From Vibrio superstes (GTDB lineage: Bacteria; Pseudomonadota; Gammaproteobacteria; Enterobacterales; Vibrionaceae): a DNA stretch of 64,000 nt. A program made the translations under genes and the position numbers. Location: assembly GCF_003569005.1 (NCBI RefSeq), contig NZ_BCUR01000001.1, positions 873,893 to 937,892 on the forward strand, written 5' to 3'. Positions 26,563-34,117 of this stretch are shown here, piece by piece. Numbering within the stretch: position 1 is the first letter of the stretch; each line of letters opens with the position of its first letter. The notes below the pieces were generated by a model. That model did no database searches, was not told the origin of the DNA, and saw nothing but the letters and a program-made list of their open reading frames with translations.

Positions 26563-26754
26563 CTATTTAGCCTGGTCCAATGCTTTGATCATATCCACCA
26601 GCTCGTCCTCAGTTTTGGGCTCTTTATGGAAGTCCACCGAAGGTGAAGCCCCTCCTTTGAGTACATAAGCCTTTGTCCCGCAGTGATCATAGTGATACCA
26701 AAGTCCGTTTACGCATACGTCGGTGTAGCATCTTGGGTCTTGTTTTAGTTCCAT
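26563..26754 (-). CDS. Small hypothetical protein (63 residues)
   Basis: I do not recognise this protein. The start at 26754 is preferred over an in-frame ATG at 26793 because AAAGGAG stands 7 bases before it. The product is soluble, with three cysteines (CYTDVCVNGLWYHYDHCGT), several aromatic residues and an acidic helical C-terminus (EPKTEDELVDMIKALDQAK). The Cys/His pattern could bind a metal, but no known finger motif is complete. It faces aroG and shares its terminator. Repeat array 1 begins about 165 bases upstream. Confidence 0.6.
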   Translation of the reverse strand: MELKQDPRCYTDVCVNGLWYHYDHCGTKAYVLKGGASPSVDFHKEPKTEDELVDMIKALDQAK

Positions 26755-26875
26755 GCGAATACTCCTTTGTTCACACTTTGTTAACAACCTCACCTTAATT
26801 CAGCGGAGCATTTCAGAAAATGATCTAGATCAATGTTGTTGCGGTTTTGTTATTGGTTTGTGTTTTTTGGTTGGA

Positions 26876-26904
26876 AGCTATCAGCCTTCAGCCTTCAGCG
26901 AAAA
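26876..26904. repeat. Short CTTCAGC direct-repeat tract beside array 1
   Basis: AGCTATCAGCCTTCAGC continues with another CTTCAGC. A related tract (GCTTTCAGCTTATAGCCGTCAGC...) stands at 33319-33347, just before array 2. The role is unknown. Confidence 0.5.
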
Positions 26905-26919
26905 GACTGATATGACTCC

Positions 26920-27450
26920 GTCATTCCAGAGAGCCTTTCTGGCCCGGCATTCCGCTGGGCCGGCATTCCGGTCGGGAATCTAGAAGCGAAGGTGCATCGA
27001 GATCCTCGATAAAAGACCTCGAGGATGACGAGCTTATAGCGAGTGAGGTACTCAACGAGGTCATTCCCGAGGGCTTTTCTGGGCCGGCATTCCGCTGGGC
27101 CGGCATTCCGCTGGGCCGGCATTCCGGTTGGGAATCTGGGAACGCAAATGCAAAGAGATCCTCGATAAAAGACCTCGAGGATGACGAGCGTATAGTGAGT
27201 GACGTGCTCAACGAGGTCATTCCCGAGTGCTTCTATCGGGAATCTAGGAATGCAAATACATCGAGATCCTCGATAAGAGACCTCGAGGATGACGAGCTTG
27301 TAGTGAGTGACGTGCTCAACGAGGTCATTCCCGAGCGCTTCTATCGGGAATCTAGGAATGCAATTACATCGAGCTCCTCGATAAAAGACCTCGAGGATGA
27401 CGAGCTTACAGTGAGTGACGCACTCAACGAAGTCATTCCCCCGCGATAAG
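26920..27450. repeat. REP-like hairpin array 1 (four units, 108-bp period)
   Basis: Four units, each with a forward hairpin (ATTCCCGA ... TCGGGAAT) and a reverse hairpin (ATCCTCGA ... TCGAGGAT). The reverse hairpins begin at 27001, 27157, 27265 and 27373: spacing 156, 108, 108. The extra 48 bases in one interval come from 16-bp tandem copies in the forward hairpin of unit 2. Reading frames run through the array but look like by-products of the repeats. It lies between the 63-residue gene and the 3' side of astB. Confidence 0.9.
26939..27126. repeat. 16-bp minisatellite inside array 1 hairpins
   Basis: CTGGGCCGGCATTCCG is present in two copies at 26939-26970 (first copy with one change) and in three copies at 27079-27126. 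Units 3 and 4 of the array have none; there the hairpin loop is simply GTGCTTCTA or GCGCTTCTA. Confidence 0.88.
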
Positions 27451-27477
27451 AGAAGTCTCTTACAAACCACCAGACAA

Positions 27478-27506
27478 AGAAAAACCCAAGGTGGATAGCC
27501 TTGGGT
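27478..27506 (-). terminator. Minus-strand terminator downstream of astB
   Basis: ACCCAAGG and CCTTGGGT form an 8-bp stem; read leftward it is followed by TTTTTCTTTG. It is the nearest good intrinsic terminator for the astA-astB transcript, about 230 bases beyond the astB stop. Confidence 0.75.
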
Positions 27507-27589
27507 ATGGAGAGTGGGTCTGATATATGTAAGTTAGCCAACTGGTACAAATAAGACCATATTTATGAGGCTTTAAGCCAAGCCTTCTC

Positions 27590-27623
27590 ATTTTGTAGTC
27601 GTTGAGAATGGTGACTACAAAAT
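27590..27623. other. Strong hairpin in the astB 3' region
   Basis: Perfect 11-bp arms ATTTTGTAGTC and GACTACAAAAT around a 12-base loop. No coding sequence is present. It could be part of a structured 3' UTR or a small RNA ending at the terminator at 27478. Confidence 0.5.
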
Positions 27624-27681
27624 AATCCTATCTGGGTTTTAATCGCAAAGCTACTCAATTTGTAAATAAATTGTGGTGCAT

Positions 27682-27713
27682 CAATAAAGTGCAACTAATT
27701 TCATACTTTATTG
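27682..27713. other. Hairpin directly after astB
   Basis: CAATAAAGT and ACTTTATTG form 9-bp arms around 14 bases, 22 bases past the astB stop. AT-rich, with no long T-run; may stabilise the 3' end or act as a weak terminator. Confidence 0.45.
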
Positions 27714-27734
27714 CACTCTATTTTGCGTTTCCGG

Positions 27735-29090
27735 TCATGCTCCTGTTTTCTGGAAATCGTATACAGAACCTAGTTTCAGTATTTGCGTTAGTTCATCCAG
27801 CGCCGACTGACTTTCAGTTAACAAGGCTGGATCGACTAAATATTGTGTAGAAATAGAGTCGCGATAATGTTTATCTACCCACTGATTTAGCGTGGTAAAC
27901 AATGAATCATTCATAATAACAGACTGATTCATGGCCGCTTGCTCTTCAGGAGAAAGAACGACTCGTAAACGCAGACACGCTGGGCCACCGCCATTTTGCA
28001 TACTCTGCTTCAAATCAAAACAAAGTAATTCATCGATACCCTGCTTGCTGGTAATTAAGGTTTGCAGGTAATCAGAGACTTGTGGGTTTTCTTCACACTC
28101 TCTTGGAACGACCAACGCCGTTTTGCCGTTTGGTAGGCTGAGCAATTGGCTGTTAAATAAGTAACTTCCTACTGCGTCGGCAACCGATACTGCAGAATCA
28201 GGAACTTCTATGACATTTAATGGCTTATCTAGCGCGGTACTTAGGCTGTTATAAACAGCGTCTTTGTTCAGAAAAGCGTGTTCGTGGCAGAACATGACGT
28301 CTCTGTTACCCACTGCAATTACGTCATTGTGAAATACACCCGCATCAATAACGTCTGGGTTTTGTTGAGCGAATACTACTTTGTCTTCCGCTAAGCCATG
28401 TATGCGAGCGATAGCAGAGCTTGCCTCTAACGTTTGGCGTGCAGGGAAGCGTTTTGGTTTTGGCATGACACCATTAAACGCACTTTCACCAAATACAAAG
28501 AACCCTACACCACGGTCTCCGTACTCATTACAGAAACGGGTATGGTTTGCTGCACCTTCATCACCAAAGTAATTGCTAGATGGAAGTGCATTATGGTGAG
28601 CAAAGTGGTTAGTATCGCTGAACATCCCCTTTAGGATTCGACCAGTTTGTGGGTGTTCAATAGAGCGATGAAATTTGTTAATTAGGTTTGCTGGCGTAAA
28701 GTGCAGCTTGCCATCGTGCGTATCGCTGCTTGGAGACACAGTAGCCGCGTTTGCTGTCCACATGCTTGATGCAGAGCAGCAAGCCGCCAAAAGCGCAGGT
28801 GAATGCTTAGCGGCTTGTTTTAACACTGAGGCGGTATCGCCGGTAAAGCCTAATTGACGTAGTGTGCCGATATCTGGGCGGGCAAGGGGTGCGATTACAC
28901 CCTGAACCATTCCAAGGTCATGCAGCGCCTTCATTTTCTTTAGGCCTTCTTTGGCCGCTAGTTTAGGGCTAGACGCCTTGGTTTGATTGTTCTTCGAGGC
29001 AAGGTTTCCGTCAGAAAGACCAGCATAGTTGTGAGTAGGGCCCACAAGACCATCAAAATTGGCTTCAACATGTTGGGTTGAGTTGTTCAT
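27735..29090 (-). CDS. astB: N-succinylarginine dihydrolase
   Basis: 451 residues from the ATG at 29090, which has AAGGAG 5 bases upstream; an in-frame GTG two codons earlier lies inside the Shine-Dalgarno spacing and is unlikely. Second enzyme of the arginine succinyltransferase pathway: N2-succinylarginine to N2-succinylornithine, CO2 and ammonia. Signatures: [16 protein letters not shown] at the N-terminus, the active-site His region [11 protein letters not shown], and the catalytic Cys in [13 protein letters not shown]. It follows astA by 20 bases. The remaining pathway genes (astC, astD, astE) are not in the window. Confidence 0.96.
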   Translation of the reverse strand: MNNSTQHVEANFDGLVGPTHNYAGLSDGNLASKNNQTKASSPKLAAKEGLKKMKALHDLGMVQGVIAPLARPDIGTLRQLGFTGDTASVLKQAAKHSPALLAACCSASSMWTANAATVSPSSDTHDGKLHFTPANLINKFHRSIEHPQTGRILKGMFSDTNHFAHHNALPSSNYFGDEGAANHTRFCNEYGDRGVGFFVFGESAFNGVMPKPKRFPARQTLEASSAIARIHGLAEDKVVFAQQNPDVIDAGVFHNDVIAVGNRDVMFCHEHAFLNKDAVYNSLSTALDKPLNVIEVPDSAVSVADAVGSYLFNSQLLSLPNGKTALVVPRECEENPQVSDYLQTLITSKQGIDELLCFDLKQSMQNGGGPACLRLRVVLSPEEQAAMNQSVIMNDSLFTTLNQWVDKHYRDSISTQYLVDPALLTESQSALDELTQILKLGSVYDFQKTGA

Positions 29091-29110
29091 TTTCACTCCT
29101 TGAATGGATT

Positions 29111-30148
29111 CTACTCTTGCTCTGCTAGAGCATTAAACAGTGGGACAAACGGCGCAGAATCGCCTTCTTTTAGCTGCAATTTATCTGCAAGCTTGGTATC
29201 CATAATGATGGTATTACCGTCAAATTGAATCGCTTTGGTTGCGAGGGCTCTAAAGTGCTTCACTTTGCCATTGCTGACTAGATAAGGTATCTCGCTTGGG
29301 GTGATGTCTTCGGCAACTTTTACCGTCGCTAAGCGTTGTTCTCGAACCGCTCTGATATCCCTGACTTGTGATTCCAACATAGGGCCTGCATCGAAAATAT
29401 CGACGTAGTGATTGAAACGGAATCCTTCTGACTCTAGAAGCTTGCGTGCTGGCAGAGTGTGTGGGTGTGTGTGACCAATCACTTCTTGAGCTTCTTCTGG
29501 AAGTAGGTTGGTGTAGATAGGGTTTTTTGGCATTAACTCAGCGATAAACACCTTGTCGTGCATTGATAGCTTATCTGCAATCGCAAAATCTAGGTTGAAA
29601 AAATGACGCCCTAGACCTTCCCAAAACGGTGAGCTACCTTCTTCATCGCTAAAGCCTCGCATTTCAGCAATAACAGTAGAATCAAAGCGTTCTTGGTTTT
29701 GTCCCATGAACAAAAAACGACTCTTAGAAAGCAAATGGCCGTTGTAGCCCTTTCTTGATTCAGGAAGCAAAAACAGAGTGCACAACTCAGTACATCCTGT
29801 ATGGAAATTACTAAGGCTTAGGGTTTGCACCTTGCTGTATACATCAAGTTCACGAGAGGCATGGACAGTGGTATCTAGGTGATAGCTGTAGAAAGGGTCC
29901 TGCAGGCCGACACCGGCTTGAACTGCACACGTCCCTACCAATGTTTGCTGTTCTAGATCTTCAGCAACAAACAAATAGTATCCGTCTTCTAGAGGAGTAT
30001 TGCTCTCAAACGCAGCGCAGCCATCTTCGATCATCTGGTCGATGCGCTTTGGATCATCCTGCATTGAGGTGAAGCCAGTACCTGTTTGTTTCGCTAATTC
30101 CGCCAGTCCTTGACGATCGCTTGCTGTAATTGGACGTATCAACAGCAT
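29111..30148 (-). CDS. astA: Arginine N-succinyltransferase
   Basis: 345 residues, the usual length for AstA. It transfers succinyl from succinyl-CoA to the alpha-amino group of arginine, the first step of ammonia-producing arginine degradation. Family sequence features: [56 protein letters not shown], and [27 protein letters not shown]. First gene of an astA-astB unit; the 381-base region upstream should hold its promoter. It is divergent from a glutamine amidotransferase gene. Confidence 0.96.
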   Translation of the reverse strand: MLLIRPITASDRQGLAELAKQTGTGFTSMQDDPKRIDQMIEDGCAAFESNTPLEDGYYLFVAEDLEQQTLVGTCAVQAGVGLQDPFYSYHLDTTVHASRELDVYSKVQTLSLSNFHTGCTELCTLFLLPESRKGYNGHLLSKSRFLFMGQNQERFDSTVIAEMRGFSDEEGSSPFWEGLGRHFFNLDFAIADKLSMHDKVFIAELMPKNPIYTNLLPEEAQEVIGHTHPHTLPARKLLESEGFRFNHYVDIFDAGPMLESQVRDIRAVREQRLATVKVAEDITPSEIPYLVSNGKVKHFRALATKAIQFDGNTIIMDTKLADKLQLKEGDSAPFVPLFNALAEQE

Positions 30149-30529
30149 AATAAATGCATCCCTTGCAATCTAAAATGAGAAGTCACAATACAGGCTTAGA
30201 AGTGCTTAGCAAGCCTCAAATATTCATTGTGATTGAATAACTCCTTTATTTATTCACTCTTTATGCAGGTTGGCTATCTAGGTATTCAGTTGTTGTCGAT
30301 TTAAAGGGTTGACGTTATAGAAAGCGAGTGACTATTTATGAGATCTCATAATTAGAGCAATAATTTCAAGTTCCGTTCCGAAAGTGTGATCTATCGTCAA
30401 GTTTGTGCTTTGGTTTTGTGGTTGTTTTTTGAGCTTAATTCTTTGCCAAATTGTCGTTGTGAAGAGAAATAAGCGCCTATACTCGTTAATGGCTAGGCGG
30501 ATTTCTCTTAGGATAAGCGAGGGCGATGG
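30149..30529. promoter_or_regulatory. Divergent promoter region astA / amidotransferase
   Basis: 381 bases without a gene. At 30221-30257 there are TATTCA and TGAATA half sites 7 bases apart, then another TTATTCAC. The 7-base spacing equals the gap between half sites of adjacent ARG boxes, but full 18-bp ArgR boxes are not present. No sigma-54 promoter (GG-N10-GC) is clear. Confidence 0.35.
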
Positions 30530-31270
30530 ATGAAAATAGGGATTCTAGTATGCGGGCATTTAGCACCAGCACTTTCTGAAAATTACGGTCAGTACTCAAA
30601 TATGATCGCGTCGGTATTCAAAGCGGTCAACAATGAAATCACCTTCTACGAATATGATGCATTCAATCAGCAGTTGCCTGAACTAGAAGATTGCGACGGA
30701 TACATACTCACTGGCAGTGTCTGTAATGCGTATGATAATGACCCGTGGATCTTAGGGTTAGTAGACTGGATTCAACGCTGTGAAGCAAGACGTAAACCCT
30801 TGGTAGGGATATGCTTTGGTCATCAACTTATCGCTCGTGCGCTGGGTGGAACGGTAGATAAATCATCGAAAGGTTGGGGACTAGGTAATTATGAAGTAAA
30901 CATTATTGCCCAAAAGCGTTGGATGAACCTGTCTATCGATAAGCTTCGAATGCTGGTGAGCCATCAAGATCAGGTGATCACCGTTCCTCGAGGGATGCGC
31001 GTGATTGCCTCAAATGATTTTTGTCCAAACTTTATGTTGGCAAAAGACAACCATATTTTCACTGTTCAAGGGCACCCTGAATTTTCTATGGAATTTACCG
31101 CTGAACTCATAGAAATGCGCAAACATCTAATTAGTGAAGAGCATTATCGTTCCACGTTTGAACAGTTAAAAGAAGCGCCCGACTCAGCCATTGTTTTGCA
31201 TTGGATTGATGCTTTTTTTGTGTTCAATACTCAGTCGATTCAAGAAGAAGGCTTTCAGCAGGCAGGTTAA
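30530..31270 (+). CDS. Class I glutamine amidotransferase-like protein (GMP-synthase GATase type)
   Basis: 246 residues. The catalytic triad is recognisable: nucleophile Cys in PLVGICFGHQLIARALGG, and His and Glu in FTVQGHPEFS. The ILTGSVCNAYDNDPWI motif is typical of stand-alone GATases related to GuaA's glutaminase domain. The second substrate is unknown. The position opposite the arginine-catabolism genes suggests a role in nitrogen metabolism, but this is only context. Confidence 0.85.
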   Translation: MKIGILVCGHLAPALSENYGQYSNMIASVFKAVNNEITFYEYDAFNQQLPELEDCDGYILTGSVCNAYDNDPWILGLVDWIQRCEARRKPLVGICFGHQLIARALGGTVDKSSKGWGLGNYEVNIIAQKRWMNLSIDKLRMLVSHQDQVITVPRGMRVIASNDFCPNFMLAKDNHIFTVQGHPEFSMEFTAELIEMRKHLISEEHYRSTFEQLKEAPDSAIVLHWIDAFFVFNTQSIQEEGFQQAG

Positions 31271-31278
31271 AATAGAAA

Positions 31279-31301
31279 AGGCCTAGAAATTCTCTAGGCC
31301 T
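31279..31301. terminator. Bidirectional terminator
   Basis: AGGCCTAGA and TCTAGGCCT, a 9-bp perfect stem with AATTC loop, with A-rich and T-rich flanks. It separates the amidotransferase (+) from the ABC exporter (-). Confidence 0.85.
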
Positions 31302-31338
31302 GATTTTCTGAAGAGTCGAATAACTTCCGCGTGTTCAG

Positions 31339-33165
31339 CTACTGTGCAATAAACCCGCCGGTTTGATGTGCCCACAACTGTGCGTAGATGCCCTTGCCCT
31401 GAATGAGCTCTTGATGGGTTCCTTCCTCCACTATGTGCCCCTTGTCTAGAACTATGAGTCTATCCATAGCGGCGATAGTTGATAGGCGGTGAGCAATGGC
31501 AATAACGGTTTTCCCTTCCATTAGTTCATTCAGACTCTCTTGAATAGCAGCTTCAACCTCTGAATCCAAAGCCGATGTTGCTTCATCAAGCACCAATATG
31601 GGCGCGTCTTTCAACAGCACGCGAGAGATGGCAATTCGCTGGCGCTGTCCACCTGAGAGCTTCACCCCTCGCTCTCCTACTTGAGCATCATAGCCAAGAT
31701 TACCAAACGGGTCGGTGAGTGTTTCTATGAACTCATGGGCATGGGCTTGTTTGGTTGCAGCAATGAGTTGTTCTTCATTGGCCGTCGGGTTCCCATATAA
31801 GATATTTTCTCGAATGGAGCGGTGCAACAACGAGGTATCCTGCGTTACCATGCCGATATTGCTACGCAATGAGTCCTGAGTAATGGCAGAGATATCTTGT
31901 TGGTCAATACTGATCTTGCCTCCTTCTACATCGTGAAAACGCAATAGAAGGTTTACTAAGGTTGATTTGCCCGCGCCAGAGCGTCCAACTAAGCCTACCT
32001 TTTCTCCGGGTTTAATATTCAAGCTGAGATTGCTTATTACACCCTTATTTTCACCATAGTGAAAGCTAACGTCATCAAAATGTATTCCACCGTTTTCTAC
32101 TTGAATCGGCTTCGCATCTTGTTTGTCTTTGATATCTATAGGCTTAGAGAGTGTCGCCATACCATCAACGGTGGTGCCCATGTTTTCAAACAATGCACCC
32201 ACCTCCCACATGATCCACATCGACATACCGTTCAAGCGCAGAGCCAAGCTGATTGCGATGGCTATGGCGCCAATGCTGATGGCATTATCCATCCACAACA
32301 TGATGGAGATGGCCGCAATGGCAAACACCAATACATAGTTCACCACTTCAACCATCACATTAAAGCCGGTAACAAGGCGCATCTGACGATGAACGGTATC
32401 CAGGAAGCCTTCCATGCCTTCTTCGGCATATTCGGTCTCACGTTTACTGTGAGAAAAGAGCTTAACCGTTGCGATATTGGTGTAGCTATCGACAATGCGT
32501 CCCGTCATGGTTGAGCGTGCATTTGCTTGCTCTGAAGAGACCTGTTTTAGTCGAGGTACAAAGTAGATCTGAATACCAATATACGCGAGTAACCAAGCTA
32601 GCATGGGCAGCATTAAGCGATAATCGGCTTGAGCGAGAAGCACTATGATAGAGGTAAAGTACACGCAGACGTACACAAACACGTCGAGCGTCTTCATCAC
32701 GGTTTCCCTTACAGAAAGGGAGGTTTGCATCACCTTAGTGGCAATGCGCCCTGCAAAATCGTCTTGGTAAAACGACAAACTTTGCTTGAGCAAATAGCGG
32801 TGTGCCATCCAGCGTATAGACATTGGATAATTGCCTAGCAAGGTCTGGTGTTGCACCAGTGAATGCAAGGTGACCAAAATTGGCATCACGATTAATACCA
32901 ACACACCGTAGGTGATGAGCGTATTGGCATTGTCTTGCATGAAGGTGTCAGGATTGCTAGACCCTAGCCAGTCAACAAGTTTACCCATCATGCCAAAGAG
33001 GGACACCTCAACAATGGCGACTATGGTACTGAATAATGCCATCAGTAGCAGAGGTTTTTCAAATCCCTTAGTGTAATAACGACAAAACGCGAAAACCGTA
33101 TTCGGCGGCTGTTCAGGTTCGTTTTTTGGGAAGGCTTTGGTGAATCCTTCGAAGATTTTATACAT
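31339..33165 (-). CDS. ABC-type exporter half-transporter (fused membrane and ATPase domains)
   Basis: 608 residues. Six membrane helices in the first about 340 residues, then an ATPase domain (about 370-600) with Walker A GLVGRSGAGKSTL, Q-loop MVTQDTSLL, signature VKLSGGQRQRIAISRVL, Walker B ILVLDEATSALD and the switch histidine in VIAIAHRLSTI. It should act as a homodimer or with another half. The family (MdlB/MsbA-like) exports lipids, drugs or peptides; the substrate cannot be told. Array 2 lies directly upstream, and a small palindrome at 33290 is in the promoter region. Confidence 0.9.
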   Translation of the reverse strand: MYKIFEGFTKAFPKNEPEQPPNTVFAFCRYYTKGFEKPLLLMALFSTIVAIVEVSLFGMMGKLVDWLGSSNPDTFMQDNANTLITYGVLVLIVMPILVTLHSLVQHQTLLGNYPMSIRWMAHRYLLKQSLSFYQDDFAGRIATKVMQTSLSVRETVMKTLDVFVYVCVYFTSIIVLLAQADYRLMLPMLAWLLAYIGIQIYFVPRLKQVSSEQANARSTMTGRIVDSYTNIATVKLFSHSKRETEYAEEGMEGFLDTVHRQMRLVTGFNVMVEVVNYVLVFAIAAISIMLWMDNAISIGAIAIAISLALRLNGMSMWIMWEVGALFENMGTTVDGMATLSKPIDIKDKQDAKPIQVENGGIHFDDVSFHYGENKGVISNLSLNIKPGEKVGLVGRSGAGKSTLVNLLLRFHDVEGGKISIDQQDISAITQDSLRSNIGMVTQDTSLLHRSIRENILYGNPTANEEQLIAATKQAHAHEFIETLTDPFGNLGYDAQVGERGVKLSGGQRQRIAISRVLLKDAPILVLDEATSALDSEVEAAIQESLNELMEGKTVIAIAHRLSTIAAMDRLIVLDKGHIVEEGTHQELIQGKGIYAQLWAHQTGGFIAQ

Positions 33166-33289
33166 ACATCAATCCTAAAATGCACCTTGCTGAAAGACAG
33201 TAAGAAAAGAGTGAGCAAGGCTTAAATAGTGTTTTTTAAACAGACACTTAGATACATAGGATAGTCGATGATAAGGGAAAGAACATCTT

Positions 33290-33302
33290 AAGAATGATTC
33301 TT
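33290..33302. promoter_or_regulatory. 13-bp palindrome upstream of the ABC exporter
   Basis: AAGAAT-G-ATTCTT is a perfect 6-1-6 palindrome about 125 bases before the exporter start. It shares the spacing of a Fur half-box pair but fits the Fur consensus at only about 9 of 15 positions. Confidence 0.3.
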
Positions 33303-33363
33303 TTATTTGGCAGAGTATAGCTTTCAGCTTATAGCCGTCAGCAGTCAGTTCAGAGCTAAAATA

Positions 33364-34096
33364 GTCATCTCCGAGTTCTCTTATCGGAGACCTAGTTATG
33401 ACGTTGCTAGCTAGGCAGCACAGCAGATGCTCGATAAAACACTTCGAGCATGACGACGTTGGGCTTTGTCAGTCATGAGTGCTTTTATCGGGGATCTAGT
33501 TATTAGATTGCTAGGTAGACAGTACAGCAGATGCTCGATAGAACACTTCGAGCATGACGGAGTTCGGCTTTGTCATTCCCGAGTGCTTTTATCGGGGATC
33601 TAGTTATTGCATTGCCAAATAGGCGGCGCAGCAGATGCTCGATAAAACACTTCGAGCATGACGGAGTTGAGTCCTGTCATCCCGAGAGCTTTTATCGGGG
33701 ATCTAGTTATGACGTTGCTAGGTAGACAGCACAACAGATGCTCGATAGAACACTTCGAGCATGCCAAAGTTGGGCTCTGTCATCCCCGAGTGCTTTTATC
33801 GGGGATCTAGTTATTACGTTGCTAGGTAGACAGCAGAGCAGATGCTCGATAAAACACTTCGAGCATGACGACGTTGGGCGCTGTCATCCCCGAATGCTTT
33901 TATCGGGGATCTAGTTATTACGTTTCTAAGTAGACAGCACAGCAGATGCTCGATAAAACACTTCGAGCATGACGGAGTTGGGCTTTGTCATCCCCGAATG
34001 CTTTTATCGGGGATCTAGTTATGACGTTGCTAGCTAGACAGCGCAGCAGATGCTCGATAGAACACTTCGAGCATGACGAGGTTGGGTTCTGTCATC
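33364..34096. repeat. REP-like hairpin array 2 (seven units, 104-bp period)
   Basis: Seven tandem units. The marker TATCGG begins at 33382, 33486, 33590, 33693, 33797, 33901 and 34005, giving steps of 104, 104, 103, 104, 104, 104. Each unit has a forward hairpin (ATCCCCGA, loop GTGCTTTTA, TCGGGGAT) and a reverse hairpin (ATGCTCGA, loop TAAAACACT, TCGAGCAT). Unit 1 has CTCCGA paired with TCGGAG, a double change that keeps pairing. It fills the gap between the diguanylate cyclase stop and the ABC exporter promoter. Nothing in it looks coding. Confidence 0.93.
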
Positions 34097-34117
34097 TCCC
34101 TACCTCGCAAGCAGTCA

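Noticed and set aside
26895-27470. Minus-strand reading frame of 191 codons with internal repeats, and shorter frames on both strands of array 1
   Set aside because: The frame is produced by the 108-bp (36-codon) period of the hairpin array. There is no ribosome site or start context, and frames are open on both strands for the same reason.
30221-30257. ArgR box pair upstream of astA
   Set aside because: Half sites are present, but neither 18-bp box is complete.
32059-32514. 151-codon plus-strand frame inside the ABC exporter gene
   Set aside because: His-rich composition reflects the antisense of the exporter's coding sequence; no ribosome site.
33290-33302. Fur box upstream of the ABC exporter
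   Set aside because: Only about 9 of 15 positions fit; retained as an unassigned palindrome, not as a Fur site.
33364-34096. CRISPR array
   Set aside because: The whole 104-bp unit is conserved; there are no unique spacers of constant length and no cas genes.
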